NCBI RefSeq assembly: GCF_001548095.1 | Contig: NZ_AP014815.1 | Coordinates: 3,409,656 to 3,473,655, forward strand | Source: Geminocystis sp. NIES-3708 | Lineage (GTDB): Bacteria > Cyanobacteriota > Cyanobacteriia > Cyanobacteriales > Cyanobacteriaceae | DNA length: 64,000 nt | Reading direction: 5' to 3' | Part shown: positions 19,901 through 28,930 of the stretch, piece after piece | How positions within the stretch are numbered: position 1 is the first letter of the stretch | How the letters are laid out: the number at the start of each line of letters is the position of its first letter | Program-made: the position numbers and the translations under genes | Notes under the pieces: generated by a model | What the model was told of the DNA's origin: nothing | Databases searched by the model: none | Seen by the model: only the letters and a program-made list of their open reading frames with translations

Positions 19901-20639
19901 CACTTTCTTCATATAAACGGATAGTTTCTTCATTCCAAGCGATATTAGTGATAGCATGAACTTTGATATACGGTTTGCCCCGATTTTTCATATAACCTTC
20001 TTCTAGTATTTTTTCTCCTTTTTGGTTATATGCAACTTCACTAATGAAACCATATTCGCTACCTGTCAAAGTTAATAAATTTTCGAGAAGATTATCAAAT
20101 AAAACTCCTTTATCAACATTAGCGATAAACTGAGATTGAGCATCTTGAATAACCCTTAATAAATCATGACTGAGATTCAAGTCGGTTTCCATGATTTTTC
20201 TTTCACTAATATCCCGACAATGACAAATTACAGTCTGTTTATCGATAATCTTGAGAGAAACTTCTTGCCAAAATTCTTTGCCGTCTTTTGTTAATGCTAA
20301 TACTTCCCCTCGCCAAATTCCTTTTTCCCATACTACAGGCAAGGCTTTCTCTTCTAATCTTTTTATTTCCTTCTCACTATACAGCGATCGCCAAGATTTA
20401 CCTAATAATTCTTTTTCAGTGTAACCGAATAAATCTAAATGAGCTTGATTGAGATAAATATATTTTTCATTGTTTAAAATAGCAATGCCATCAGCAAAAC
20501 CCTCGATAATTTTTCCCTGACATTGATTTAAGATATTTTGCGAAGATGAAACTCGTGCCTGATTATCATCAGAAAACAAAGGAAAATTATAATCAGAGAC
20601 TAAATTTAATTTTTGGTTATCTAATTCATTTATTGACAT
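16908..20639 (-). CDS. Hybrid sensor histidine kinase / response regulator (PAS, GAFs, HisKA, HATPase, receivers)
   Basis: This 1243-residue cytoplasmic protein has, in order: a PAS domain (about 40-152), three GAF or GAF-like regions (about 170-340, 375-520, 545-700), a short coiled coil, HisKA with phosphoacceptor His739 ([11 protein letters not shown]), HATPase with N box [10 protein letters not shown]1 DSGIGIP and G2 GGTGLGL, a degenerate receiver (about 977-1092) and a canonical receiver (about 1118-1240) with Asp1169 (FMDMQMP). The degenerate receiver keeps Asp1025 and Lys1075 but lacks the usual acidic pair. No transmembrane segment is evident. The input signal is unknown; the first GAF region resembles those of other large cyanobacterial hybrid kinases. 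No partner regulator is adjacent. Confidence 0.93.
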   Translation of the reverse strand: MSINELDNQKLNLVSDYNFPLFSDDNQARVSSSQNILNQCQGKIIEGFADGIAILNNEKYIYLNQAHLDLFGYTEKELLGKSWRSLYSEKEIKRLEEKALPVVWEKGIWRGEVLALTKDGKEFWQEVSLKIIDKQTVICHCRDISERKIMETDLNLSHDLLRVIQDAQSQFIANVDKGVLFDNLLENLLTLTGSEYGFISEVAYNQKGEKILEEGYMKNRGKPYIKVHAITNIAWNEETIRLYEESGGRGMEFHNLKTLFGAVIYTEKPVISHDPSTDPRSGGLPDGHPPLYSFLGLPFHSQGELLGMVGIANREGGYNQELVEYLQPFVSVCSNIIDSYRSEKLRQESDTKLENSRLAFKQQESVIRSLYKVCSSTQLNFQQKLQGIFALGRKTFNFDIGMLTRIDDKYCHILELQTGNEYRQQFNQKITLNLEETFCFIAYQNKEPFAIDHVSKSNYCLHPAHLNLKIESYLGTKIEVFNNTFGTLCFFSLNDQKVEITTTIKEQIKLMSQWIGYELEREKSQALIEEKFQQEILLKKITQEIRQTLDFNQLFETAANTLLNTFKINRCHVFVYDESNIHPLKMVAEAIEGEFIPMFETTVDISQDNPHIDKVLSSDQVVVSDNVFEEPLLYFMADFCKQIELKSMLSVRTSYKGQANGIIGLQQCDRFRKWTSAEISLLESVANQLGIAISQAKLLQKEQEQIQQLARQNKALSKAEKQAQTANSAKTDFLASMSHEIRTPMNGIIGMTELLLDTYLNPEQKNFVEIINHSSNTLLTIINDILDLSKIESNKVELESTIFNIHECIESVISLMALQAENKHLNLIYIVDPTINYLFKGDANRLRQIVLNLVSNAIKFTDIGEVIIRLEVNITNKFPDILKISVEDSGIGIPKNRLNRLFQSFSQVDASTTRKYGGTGLGLVISKKLAELMGGTITVQSEVNIGSIFEVTIQAQNIDPIEANLPDLRPQTCFSEKKALIISDSSAIKEMLNLQVSSLGLKVEIVSSHNFYDTNLSSISVIIVDYPLSEIDNLELAKFIRKNTPYIPLIWLTPFNLATKENLAKTTTFATVITKPIKQFQLSEIIQQLLMKSASLSFSENNCLVNKFTEKKVDILPLKILLVEDTLLNQKIACLMLNKLGYQDIDIANNGLEGVKFVQKKSYDVVFMDMQMPILDGINATQQIRKLGTKIKQPWIIAMTASALSEDRENCLNAGMNDYLSKPVKSDNIFQALQKINDKKLLE

Positions 20640-20760
20640 TGAATTAATAGAGGAATGAAGAAAGAGAGTTAAGATTTTTGTATATAAAAACTTTACATCA
20701 TATAGTATTCATGAGCAAAAATTTAACTACATTTTAGTCTAAATAATCCAAAAATTAAGT

Positions 20761-21834
20761 TTAAAGTAAACTTCTTTCGCTATTAATTATTAAATCATCT
20801 GATTTTTGTAAACTGTTTATATCTTGATTACCAGTACAAAACAATACAGTTTGAATTTCAGCATTTAGTAATTCTACTAATTCTTCTAATGTCTCCATTG
20901 ATGTCATTGCTGCTTTTAAAAAAGGATAAGCTAAACCCACTATATCTGCACCTAAAGCTAACAATTTTGCTACATCTAAACCACTACGAATACCACCAGA
21001 AGCAATTAAGGGAATATCGGGATATTTTTTAGCAATGTCTTTAACGCAATCAGCAGTAGGGATTCCCCAATTAGCAAAAGTTTTGCCTAATTCTCGTTTT
21101 AATTTACTATCACTTCTTTCGCTTTCTACCATTGCCCATGATGTACCACCAGCACCAGCTACGTCAATAGCTTGTATTCCTCTTTCCATTAATTTTTTGG
21201 CAATTTTTGCGGAGATACCGTTACCAACTTCTTTGACGATAACAGGTACAGGTAATTTTTCACATATAACGCCAATTTTTACTAATAAATCTTTAAAGTT
21301 AGTATCGCCTTCTGATTGGATACATTCTTGTAAAGGATTGAGATGTAAAATTAATCCGTCTGCCTCCAAAATTTCGATTAATTTTAAGCATTCTCGCCAT
21401 GTATAACCATAATTTAATTGCACTGCCCCAATATTTGCTAATAATAATATATCTGGACAAAGGGATCTTATTTGAAATGTTTTTGCGACTTCTGGTTTTT
21501 CGATAATAACACGTCCTGAACCAATACCCATTCCCAGACGATATTTTTGAGCAATAATGGCTAAACGTTGATTAATAATCTGAGCATTTTCTGTGCCTCC
21601 TGTCATGGAAGAAATTAAGAGAGGAGAATTTAATTTTTTCCCTAAAAAGTTAGTAGAGATATTTATATTTTCATAGTCTAATTCAGGTAAACAATTATGA
21701 ATAAAAATATATTTTTCTAATCCATTTTTTACTTCCTTAAATTGTACTTTTTCATCTAAACAAATTTTTATATGATCATCTTTTCTCGTCTGAGTATCAG
21801 TTAATTTCCCTATTTCCCATACCCTATCACCCAT
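20761..21834 (-). CDS. fni: Isopentenyl-diphosphate delta-isomerase, type 2 (FMN-dependent)
   Basis: The 357-residue TIM-barrel protein has family motifs [11 protein letters not shown] near the N-terminus, [29 protein letters not shown] and [14 protein letters not shown], which form the FMN and substrate sites. It interconverts isopentenyl and dimethylallyl diphosphate at the end of the MEP pathway, feeding carotenoid, phytol and quinone synthesis. Type 2 is the usual form in cyanobacteria. It lies 31 bp downstream of ackA on the same strand. The first ten residues before [10 protein letters not shown] have no clear family counterpart, so the exact start is less certain. Confidence 0.95.
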   Translation of the reverse strand: MGDRVWEIGKLTDTQTRKDDHIKICLDEKVQFKEVKNGLEKYIFIHNCLPELDYENINISTNFLGKKLNSPLLISSMTGGTENAQIINQRLAIIAQKYRLGMGIGSGRVIIEKPEVAKTFQIRSLCPDILLLANIGAVQLNYGYTWRECLKLIEILEADGLILHLNPLQECIQSEGDTNFKDLLVKIGVICEKLPVPVIVKEVGNGISAKIAKKLMERGIQAIDVAGAGGTSWAMVESERSDSKLKRELGKTFANWGIPTADCVKDIAKKYPDIPLIASGGIRSGLDVAKLLALGADIVGLAYPFLKAAMTSMETLEELVELLNAEIQTVLFCTGNQDINSLQKSDDLIINSERSLL

Positions 21835-21865
21835 TGCCTCACCTCATCATTAAACCTAATATTTC

Positions 21866-23077
21866 TCAGCTTATCAAATTATAACATTGTTTGGCGATCG
21901 CCCAATCCTCTTGAGTATGAATAACCAAAATTTTGACGGAAGAATCATCGGTAGCGATATTTTTATCTATACAAAATTGACGATTTTTTTCCTTATCTAA
22001 TTTAACACCTAAAAAATTAAATTTTTGACACACTTTTTCTCTAATAAAAGCTGAATTTTCTCCTATTCCTGCAGTAAAAACCAACGCATCTAATCCTCCG
22101 AGAGAAGGTAAAAAACTGCCAATAACTTCTTGGATACGATGAATATAAATATCAACAGCTAATTTAGCTTGTTTATCACCGTTTTCCATAGCAGTTAAAA
22201 CCGTACGTAAATCCGCAGAAATGCCAGAAATCCCTAATAATCCTGATTTTTTGTTCAAAATTTGGTCAATTTCGTCTCTATCATAATCATATTCTCTCAT
22301 AAAATAAGTTAAGATTGCAGGATCGATCGAACCGCTACGACTACCCATCATTAATCCTTCTAGGGGAGTAAAACCCATACTTGTATTAATGCTTTTACCA
22401 TCTTTGATTGCGGTAATTGAGCAACCGTTACCTAAATGACAAGTAATGATTTTGAGACTATTTAACGGTTTATCAATAATTTCTGCCATGCGTTGAGATA
22501 CATATTGATGGGAAATACCGTGAAAACCATAACGTTGGATTCCTTCTTTATAATATTGATAAGGAATAGGATAAATTTTGGCATAATCAGGAATAGTACA
22601 ATGAAAAGCCGTATCAAATACCGCTATTTGCCGAATATCTTTATTTATGGCTTCAATACTATTAATTCCTTTTAAATGCACTGGATTATGATTCGGTGCT
22701 AAGGGTATTAATTCTTTGATAGTTGCCTTTACTTCCTCTGTAATGAAAGTCGCTTGATAGTATTTTTTGCCGCCGTGTACTACTCTATGACCAACTACAT
22801 TTATATCTATTAATTTTTCTATAACTTTATTTTCTCCTTTAATCATTGTATCTAACATAGTTTTAATGCCAGTTTCAACATTATCCATTGGTAACTCAAA
22901 GGTATTTTTTTTACCGTTGGCTTGAACTTCTAGTAGTCCATGGTTACTATCAACTGTCCAATCAATCATTCCCTCCCAAAGAGGTTTAAGAGGTAAAATG
23001 ATATTGTGTAAAGAATTAATTTCATATAAACAACTTTTGTGACTACTTGAACCAGCATTAAGAACTAAGATTTTCAT
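21866..23077 (-). CDS. ackA: Acetate kinase
   Basis: The 403-residue protein is a complete acetate kinase: N-terminal phosphate motif VLNAGSSSHKSCLY, HRVVHGG, HLGNGCS, SMGFTPLEGLMMGSRSG and FTAGIGENS. It makes acetyl phosphate and ADP from acetate and ATP, or runs in reverse in fermentation. No phosphotransacetylase gene is nearby. It starts 3 bp downstream of the cyclic-nucleotide-binding protein gene and is followed by fni, so the three genes on the minus strand probably form one transcript. Confidence 0.96.
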   Translation of the reverse strand: MKILVLNAGSSSHKSCLYEINSLHNIILPLKPLWEGMIDWTVDSNHGLLEVQANGKKNTFELPMDNVETGIKTMLDTMIKGENKVIEKLIDINVVGHRVVHGGKKYYQATFITEEVKATIKELIPLAPNHNPVHLKGINSIEAINKDIRQIAVFDTAFHCTIPDYAKIYPIPYQYYKEGIQRYGFHGISHQYVSQRMAEIIDKPLNSLKIITCHLGNGCSITAIKDGKSINTSMGFTPLEGLMMGSRSGSIDPAILTYFMREYDYDRDEIDQILNKKSGLLGISGISADLRTVLTAMENGDKQAKLAVDIYIHRIQEVIGSFLPSLGGLDALVFTAGIGENSAFIREKVCQKFNFLGVKLDKEKNRQFCIDKNIATDDSSVKILVIHTQEDWAIAKQCYNLIS

Positions 23078-23080
23078 AGT

Positions 23081-23458
23081 TTAAATTGATGATTTTTGCT
23101 TTACTTTCCTTAAACGACTTGATAAACTTCTAACAATTTCTAAAGCAAATAAAGGTGTTTCTTGTAATAAGAATAAAAATCTTTCCCTATTTAATTCCGC
23201 TAATTGACAGTCAGTTTTGGCGATAGCAGTAGTCATTCTAGTATGATCTAGTTGTACTAAAGCTCCTTCTCCAAATACATCATGTTCATGAATAGTTTCC
23301 ACTACTTGACCATTTAGCCATAATTCTACTTCACCTTTCATTAAAGCAAACATTTTTTCTCCTTTGTCTCCCGATGAAAAAATAACTTCTCCAGCGGGAA
23401 TATTCTGAGTTTTGAGATGATTAAAAAACAGATTAATAACGTCGCTAGGCTCCAACAT
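23081..23458 (-). CDS. Stand-alone cyclic nucleotide-binding-domain protein
   Basis: The 125-residue protein is a single CRP-like cNMP-binding fold: GEVIFSSGDKGEKMFALMKG (residues about 23-42), EHDVFGEGALVQLDHTRMTT (about 58-77), then a helix ending in basic residues. The phosphate-binding cassette GEGAL(x5)R is partly kept, with Arg in DHTRMT, but the Ser/Thr normally following Arg is present only as Met-Thr, so ligand binding is uncertain. There is no helix-turn-helix. It sits 3 bp upstream of ackA. A decayed paralogue lies just upstream (23546-23920), pointing to a tandem gene duplication. Confidence 0.82.
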   Translation of the reverse strand: MLEPSDVINLFFNHLKTQNIPAGEVIFSSGDKGEKMFALMKGEVELWLNGQVVETIHEHDVFGEGALVQLDHTRMTTAIAKTDCQLAELNRERFLFLLQETPLFALEIVRSLSSRLRKVKQKSSI

Positions 23459-23545
23459 AAGATAATAATATAAAGTATTAGTATTTTATTGTCTCAGATT
23501 AATTAACAATTAGCAATTTTAATAATTCATGATAAATAATTAAAG

Positions 23546-23920
23546 CTAATTATTATAGAATAAAAGATTATGTAAACGACTTGATAAACTTCTAACAATT
23601 TTTAAAGCAAATAAAGGTATTTCTTGTAATAAGAATAAAAATCTTTCCCTATTTAATTCCGCTAATTGATAATCAGTTTTAGCCATAGCTGTGGTAAATC
23701 TAGTATGATCTAGTTGTACTAAAGCTCCTTCTCCAAATACATCATGTTCATGAATAGTTTCCACTACTATATCATTAAGAAATAACTCTACTTCTCATTC
23801 TATTAAGGCAAACATAATATTTCCATTTTCCCCCTCTTTAAAAATAATCTCTCCCAAGGGAATATTTTTAACGTCCAAATGTTTAAAAAATAATTCAATA
23901 ATCTCAATTGTTTTTAACAC
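23546..23920 (-). pseudogene. Decayed tandem copy of the cNMP-binding protein gene
   Basis: Read from a GTG at 23918-23920, the frame is collinear with the intact neighbour: VKNIPLGEIIFKEGENG matches its IPAGEVIFSSGDKG, then a TGA replaces a glycine codon (neighbour MKGEVEL, here IE-stop-EVEL), then ETIHEHDVFGEGALVQLDHT continues in the same frame almost unchanged, ending in a divergent tail (LHNLLFYNN). One nonsense change therefore splits it. The downstream half is nearly identical in DNA to the intact gene, while the upstream half is much more diverged, which hints at partial gene conversion. A reinitiated C-terminal fragment (72 residues from GTG at 23762-23764) is possible. Confidence 0.8.
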
Positions 23921-24028
23921 ACTCAATAGCTTAGGTTCTATAATTTAAAATTAATAACTAATTAAATTTTTAATTGTTCAGTATCAATTATTTATGATTA
24001 AGTATCTTCTCATTTTTAACCTCATTTA

Positions 24029-24047
24029 TGGTTAAGATTTATTTAAG
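24029..24047 (-). promoter_or_regulatory. Candidate PHO box upstream of phoX
   Basis: On the minus strand two octamers, CTTAAATA and CTTAACCA, are separated by 3 bases, the 8+3 spacing of cyanobacterial PHO boxes (consensus PyTTAAPyPyT/A, bound by the PhoB-type regulator SphR). CTTAACCA matches fully; CTTAAATA deviates at one position. It lies about 250 bp before the PhoX gene and in the opposite orientation, so support is moderate. Confidence 0.4.
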
Positions 24048-24118
24048 AAAAAGTGATTATTTTATTAAAAGAAGTAGTGGAGATAAGTAAGAAAAAATAA
24101 TGTAAAATATTGATATAG

Positions 24119-24157
24119 TATCTTAAAATAAAAGTTGTAAGGTTTTATTTTAAGATA
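24119..24157. repeat. Perfect 15-bp inverted repeat
   Basis: TATCTTAAAATAAAA (24119-24133) and its exact complement (24143-24157) flank the 9-base loop GTTGTAAGG. The stem is all A/T except two pairs and has no T tract of its own, so terminator function is unclear. It borders the dispersed repeat at 24166-24262 and may belong to the same element. Confidence 0.6.
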
Positions 24158-24165
24158 TAGTGTTT

Positions 24166-24262
24166 ATTAGCTGTTAGTGATTAACTTTAACGGTATAGTA
24201 AAATTTATAGATTTATTTTTTAATCTTCAATTATTCACAAATGATTTAGTATTAAAATAAGC
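24166..24262 (+). repeat. Dispersed intergenic repeat, copy 1
   Basis: This stretch starts TATTAGCTGTTAG, passes through GGTATAGTAA and AGATTTATTTTTTAATCTT, and ends near AATTATTCACAAATGATTTA. A similar stretch with the same order occurs at 43708-43800, downstream-side of the NFACT gene start. Identity is highest in the last 55 bases. It sits in the phoX upstream region; whether it affects expression cannot be seen. Confidence 0.5.
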
Positions 24263-24293
24263 TATTTAAACTTATATTTTGTGGTTGATAATA

Positions 24294-26453
24294 ATGACTT
24301 TTAAACGTAGAGAATTTTTAACTTTTTTAGGAGTTGGTATAGCTGCTATTGCTTGTAGTTCAATTTTAAAATCTAATTTAAACGCCAAAACATCTGGGAA
24401 TGTTAATCATTCTTTTAGTAATTTTAAGCCCATAAAATATCCCATTCCATTAGAAATTAATAATCTTAATAGTCAACAACAAAAAGAAATTTATCAAAGT
24501 TATCAAGTCGAAGATGATTTAATCTTACCAGAAGGTTTTAAATATGATGTTATTGCCTCTTGGGGTGATAAAGTTGGAGATTCTCGTTTCGGTTATAATA
24601 ACGATTATGTTTCTTTTGTTGAAATTAGCCCTAATGAGGGTTTTTTGGTGATAAATTTTGAATATGTAAGTCCGATTCCTTGGTTGCAAACTTACGAAAC
24701 TGTTATTAATAAATCTCTATCACAAGAGGTTTTGAATATCTTAACAGAAGCAAATCAAAATAGACAGGCTTTAAATATTTTTACTCTTGCCGATGATAAC
24801 CCTGCCAAATTAAAATTTCAAGAATTTTTTGCAGAATTGTTAATAGATCAAGGTGTTGGTATAATCTCAATTAAAAAAGATAATGATGGTAAATGGCAAC
24901 GCACTTATAGTAAAAATGATCGCCGTATTACCGGAATTTCAGGCTGGAAAGATAATCGTTACTTATCAGCTACAGGAGCCGCGACAAATATCTTTAAAAA
25001 AAGTCAAGGTTTAGGCTATATAGACAATCTAGGCAATAAAATTATTGGTACTTTTGCTAATTGTGCTGGTGGTACTTCACCTTGGGGTACAGTATTCAGT
25101 GCTGAAGAAAATTTCCAAAATTATGTCCCTGAAGCTATTATGGCTGATGGTACTTCTTTTTCTCCAGAATTTGAGCCTGTATCAGGTTTGAATGGTCAAG
25201 GTAATCCTTTCGGGTTGGCAGGAAATAAATATGGTTGGATGGTAGAAATTGATCCTTCTAACCCTGATGATTATGGCACAAAACATACATGGTTAGGACG
25301 TTTTCGTCATGAGGCGGTAACTATTCGAGCGGAAAAAGATCAACCTTTAGTATTTTACTCTGGATGCGATCGTACTGGAGGACATTTATATAAATTTGTA
25401 TCAAAAGGAAAAGTTATTAATCCCATTCAGAAAAAAAACTCAAAGTTATTAGAAGAAGGAATGTTATACGTTGCAAAAATGTTAGACAACGGAAAGGGAG
25501 AATGGATAGCTTTACAACCAGATACTCCTATTAATCCCACAGCTTTAAAAGATTTAGAAGGCGGATTATTAACAATTCCTAATCCTGATAGAAAAAAAGG
25601 CGGATTTATTGCCGTGAAAAATCAACAAGAGTTAGAAGATTTTATGACTAAATATCCAAAATTAGAAAATTTATATTTAGGAGAAAACAAAGAAGAAATA
25701 CAAGGAGTGATTTTAATTGATGCTCATTATGCCGCTAATGTAGTCGGAGGTACTTGTGGAGCTCGTCCTGAAGATGTAGAATTGAATCCTATAGATAATT
25801 CTCTGGTTATTGCCTATACAGCAGGAGTAGCAGGAAGTGAAGGTAGTCCAGACAAACGTATTTTCAGCGATAATCAAGGGAAAATGTATCAATATGGTTG
25901 TTTGATGCGTCTAAAAGAAACTGATAATAAGCCTGATGCCATGACATTTACATGGGATATTCTCGTAGTAGGTGGTGAACCTTCAAAAGGTGGTATGGGC
26001 TTTGCAAATCCTGATAATCTTGAATTCGATGCTAATGGGGATTTATGGATGGTAACGGATATGCCAACAGGGATACAAAACCAACTATCACAAGGTAAAA
26101 GAAATACAATAGGAGCATTAGGTAATAATTCTATTTGGTATATACCTCTATCAGGAGAAAACGCAGGAAAAGCTTATCCTTTTGGTATTGTACCAATGGA
26201 AGCCGAAGGTACTGGCTTATATTTTACCAAAGATCAAAAAACGCTGTTTTTAGCTATTCAACATCCAGCAGAAATCAGTGGTATGAGAAAAGATAAATCA
26301 CAAAAAACAACGGAAATATCTATTTTGACGACTGAAGGAGAAGAATTTCAGCAAAAAAGAACGATTCCTCAAGGCTCAAATTGGCCCGATTTACAAACCA
26401 ATCAACCACCAAAACCTTCTATTGTTGCTATTTATAATAGTAAATTAGGTTGA
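24294..26453 (+). CDS. phoX: PhoX-family (DUF839) alkaline phosphatase, Tat-exported
   Basis: From the ATG at 24294 the protein has 719 residues and starts with a twin-arginine signal (KRREFLTFLGVGIAAIACSS). The rest is the DUF839/PhoX beta-propeller, with motifs such as NCAGGTSPWGTVFSAEENF, GRFRHEAVTIRAEKDQPLVF and DNLEFDANGDLWMVTD that supply ligands for iron and calcium in characterised PhoX. It hydrolyses phosphomonoesters outside the cytoplasm to release phosphate. Five extra codons from an upstream TTG would place residues before the Tat motif and are less likely. pstB follows 176 bp downstream on the same strand, and PHO-box-like sites precede both. Confidence 0.88.
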   Translation: MTFKRREFLTFLGVGIAAIACSSILKSNLNAKTSGNVNHSFSNFKPIKYPIPLEINNLNSQQQKEIYQSYQVEDDLILPEGFKYDVIASWGDKVGDSRFGYNNDYVSFVEISPNEGFLVINFEYVSPIPWLQTYETVINKSLSQEVLNILTEANQNRQALNIFTLADDNPAKLKFQEFFAELLIDQGVGIISIKKDNDGKWQRTYSKNDRRITGISGWKDNRYLSATGAATNIFKKSQGLGYIDNLGNKIIGTFANCAGGTSPWGTVFSAEENFQNYVPEAIMADGTSFSPEFEPVSGLNGQGNPFGLAGNKYGWMVEIDPSNPDDYGTKHTWLGRFRHEAVTIRAEKDQPLVFYSGCDRTGGHLYKFVSKGKVINPIQKKNSKLLEEGMLYVAKMLDNGKGEWIALQPDTPINPTALKDLEGGLLTIPNPDRKKGGFIAVKNQQELEDFMTKYPKLENLYLGENKEEIQGVILIDAHYAANVVGGTCGARPEDVELNPIDNSLVIAYTAGVAGSEGSPDKRIFSDNQGKMYQYGCLMRLKETDNKPDAMTFTWDILVVGGEPSKGGMGFANPDNLEFDANGDLWMVTDMPTGIQNQLSQGKRNTIGALGNNSIWYIPLSGENAGKAYPFGIVPMEAEGTGLYFTKDQKTLFLAIQHPAEISGMRKDKSQKTTEISILTTEGEEFQQKRTIPQGSNWPDLQTNQPPKPSIVAIYNSKLG

Positions 26454-26464
26454 AAACATATTTT

Positions 26465-26483
26465 TTTAATCTTCTCTTAACTT
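26465..26483 (+). promoter_or_regulatory. PHO box upstream of pstB
   Basis: Two direct octamers TTTAATCT and CTTAACTT are separated by 3 bases (TCT). Both fit PyTTAAPyPyT exactly, and the 11-base period is that of PHO boxes bound by SphR in cyanobacteria. A third repeat is not evident. It lies 147-165 bp upstream of the pstB start and 12 bp after the phoX stop, implying that pstB has its own phosphate-controlled promoter. Confidence 0.55.
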
Positions 26484-26629
26484 AGAGATGTCCAAGAAGA
26501 ATTATAATTGATTTAATATTTGTATATTAATAAATTTTATTAGTAATAATCAGTTCTAAACTGTAATAATTTTATCAAAAAAAAGCATAAATAAACTACT
26601 AATTTATATTCAGTAATTATCTAAAAAAT

Positions 26630-27439
26630 ATGAGTAATTTATATTCACAAGAAATAATCGAAGAATCGGTCTTAAGGACTGAAAATGTTGATGTTTATTA
26701 CGGTTCACATAAAGCCGTTGCAGGAGTTAACTTAGAAATTCCTAAACATAATGCGATCGCTTTTATCGGTCCTTCTGGTTGTGGTAAGAGTACAATTTTG
26801 AGATGTTTTAACCGCATGAATGACTTAGTTGCTAGTGCAAAAATTCATGGTAAAATTACTTTTAGAGGAAAAAATATTTACAGCAACAATATTGATCCTG
26901 TGAAATTAAGAACAAGTATTGGTATGGTATTTCAAAAACCGAATCCTTTTCCTAAATCTATTTATGAAAATATTGCTTGGGGTGCTAGAATTAACGGTTA
27001 TAAAGGTAATATGAACGATTTAGTCGAACAATCATTAAAAAAAGCGGCTTTATGGGATGAAGTTAAAGATAAATTACGTCAAAGTGGTTTAGCCTTATCT
27101 GGAGGACAACAACAACGTTTATGTATTGCTAGAACGATCGCTATTCAACCTGAGGTTATTTTAATGGATGAACCTTGTTCTGCGTTAGATCCTATTTCAA
27201 CTTTAAAAGTAGAAGAATCGATACATGAATTAAAACGCAACTATACCATTATTATTGTAACCCATAATATGCAACAAGCCTCAAGGGTGTCTGACTATAC
27301 TGCTTTTTTTAATGCTAAAAGTATCGAAGGAGGAAGTGGTAAACTAGGCTATTTAGTAGAGTATGATCGCACGGAAAATATATTTCAAAATCCTGTAGAA
27401 CAGGCTACCCAAGAATATGTAAGTGGACGTTTCGGCTAA
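26630..27439 (+). CDS. pstB: Phosphate ABC transporter ATP-binding protein
   Basis: The 269-residue ABC ATPase has Walker [10 protein letters not shown], the PstB-specific stretch [14 protein letters not shown] loop [19 protein letters not shown], signature LSGGQQQR and Walker [14 protein letters not shown], with the switch histidine in VTHNMQQA. This is clearly PstB rather than another importer. It powers PstCA-dependent phosphate uptake at the plasma membrane. No pstS, pstC or pstA is in the window, so this gene is separate from the rest of a Pst operon and may be one of several pstB copies, as known in other cyanobacteria. Confidence 0.95.
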   Translation: MSNLYSQEIIEESVLRTENVDVYYGSHKAVAGVNLEIPKHNAIAFIGPSGCGKSTILRCFNRMNDLVASAKIHGKITFRGKNIYSNNIDPVKLRTSIGMVFQKPNPFPKSIYENIAWGARINGYKGNMNDLVEQSLKKAALWDEVKDKLRQSGLALSGGQQQRLCIARTIAIQPEVILMDEPCSALDPISTLKVEESIHELKRNYTIIIVTHNMQQASRVSDYTAFFNAKSIEGGSGKLGYLVEYDRTENIFQNPVEQATQEYVSGRFG

Positions 27440-27567
27440 TAACTAATCATTAAAAGTTAGAAAATCAATCTATAAATCTTACTATATCTGATAACTAGTA
27501 CCCGCAAAAGTATCACAAATTCAGATAGTGGGATTGATAGGCTTAATAAAAATCAACATTTAATCAA

Positions 27568-27596
27568 AAGAACTGCTGACGAGTTGTTCTTTTTTT
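27568..27596. terminator. Possible bidirectional terminator between pstB and tRNA-Gln
   Basis: AAGAAC (27568-27573) pairs with GTTCTT (27586-27591) and is followed on the plus strand by five more T. On the minus strand the same stem is preceded by A and followed by TTTTGATT, so it could end both pstB and tRNA-Gln transcripts, which converge here. The stem is short, so strength is uncertain. Confidence 0.45.
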
Positions 27597-27620
27597 GCAT
27601 ATGGGTTAAGTTTTGACAAA

Positions 27621-27692
27621 CTGGGATGCTAGGATTCGAACCTAGGAATGGCGAGACCAAAACCCGCTGCCTTACCGCTTGGCGACATCCCA
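27621..27692 (-). tRNA. trnQ: tRNA-Gln (anticodon UUG)
   Basis: The minus strand folds into a normal 72-base cloverleaf: acceptor TGGGATG/CATCCCA with discriminator G, a D arm with GCC/GGC, anticodon stem GCGGG/CTCGC with loop TTTTGGT (anticodon TTG), and a T arm CCTAG-GTTCGAA-CTAGG region. CCA is not encoded. It reads CAA and CAG glutamine codons. It is flanked by pstB on one side and aroC on the other. Confidence 0.96.
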
Positions 27693-27838
27693 TCGATTTC
27701 GCACATTTATTAATATAACAAAGCTTTAACAAATTTGTCAAGCAATAGATGAAGATTATTCAAGATCAAGTTTTAAGTAAGCTGTAGGGGCAATTCATTA
27801 ATTATCCCTACTTAAGCCGAATACTTTTTCAGCAAATC

Positions 27839-28930
27839 CTACTTAATTAACTCACATTGAGCATGATGACGTAAAAGATGATCGCATAACACTAAAGCCA
27901 CCATTGCTTCTACCATTGGCACTGCTCTAGGTAGTACACAAGGATCATGTCTTCCTTTCGCTGCTAAAGTGGTTTCTTCTCCTTCTTTACTCACTGTATT
28001 CTGTTCTTTTCCAATAGTCGCTGTGGGCTTAAATGCAGCTCTGATAACGATATTTTCACCGTTACTGATACCCCCTTGAATACCTCCTGAACGATTAGTC
28101 TTAGTACGGGTGTTCCCCTGCTCATCAAGGTAAAATTCGTCGTTGTGTTCACTTCCTGTTAAAGTTGTACCGTGAAAACCCGAACCGATTTCAAAACCTT
28201 TAGTGGCAGGTAAAGACATAATCGCCTTAGCCAAATCTGCTTCTAACTTATCGAAAACAGGTTCGCCTAAGCCTACGGGTACATTTCTGACGATACATTC
28301 GACAACTCCCCCTAAAGAGTCTTTTTCCTTACGAATATCATCAATCAAATCAATCATTTTTTGCGCACATTCGCCGTCAGGACAGCGTACAATATTACTT
28401 TCCACTTGCTCAAGAGTGACAGTATTTTGATCTACCACTGCCTCCAAATTTTTAATACTTTTCACATAAGCGATGACTTCTACTCCAGCTACTTGATGAA
28501 GAATTTTTTTGGCGATCGCACCAGCCGCAACTCTACCAATCGTTTCCCGTGCTGAAGATCTACCGCCACCTTGCCAATTACGAATGCCATACTTCCCATC
28601 GTAAGTAGCATCAGCATGGGAAGGGCGATATTTTACAGCCATTTCATCATAATCTTGAGATCTAGCATCCTTATTACGGACTAAAATAGCAATAGGAGTA
28701 CCTAAAGTTTTGCCTTCAAATACTCCTGACATAACTTCGCATAAATCTGATTCGTTGCGAGGAGTTGTAATCTTACTTTGCCCGGGTTTACGGCGATTTA
28801 ACTCAATTTGAATTTCTTCAGAGGAAATTTCGATAAGGGGAGGGCAACCATCGATAACAACACCAACCCCTCCTCCATGAGATTCTCCAAAAGTTGATAC
28901 TCTAAATAATGTACCGAAATTACTGCTCAT
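27839..28930 (-). CDS. aroC: Chorismate synthase
   Basis: The 363-residue protein has the three chorismate synthase signatures: [17 protein letters not shown] near the N-terminus, the central [19 protein letters not shown], and near the C-terminus the arginine and aspartate motif [19 protein letters not shown]. It makes chorismate from 5-enolpyruvylshikimate 3-phosphate using reduced FMN, the last common step to aromatic amino acids, quinones and folate. Length is normal. It stands alone, with the tRNA-Gln gene about 150 bp downstream and a 737-bp gene-poor gap upstream. Confidence 0.97.
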   Translation of the reverse strand: MSSNFGTLFRVSTFGESHGGGVGVVIDGCPPLIEISSEEIQIELNRRKPGQSKITTPRNESDLCEVMSGVFEGKTLGTPIAILVRNKDARSQDYDEMAVKYRPSHADATYDGKYGIRNWQGGGRSSARETIGRVAAGAIAKKILHQVAGVEVIAYVKSIKNLEAVVDQNTVTLEQVESNIVRCPDGECAQKMIDLIDDIRKEKDSLGGVVECIVRNVPVGLGEPVFDKLEADLAKAIMSLPATKGFEIGSGFHGTTLTGSEHNDEFYLDEQGNTRTKTNRSGGIQGGISNGENIVIRAAFKPTATIGKEQNTVSKEGEETTLAAKGRHDPCVLPRAVPMVEAMVALVLCDHLLRHHAQCELIK

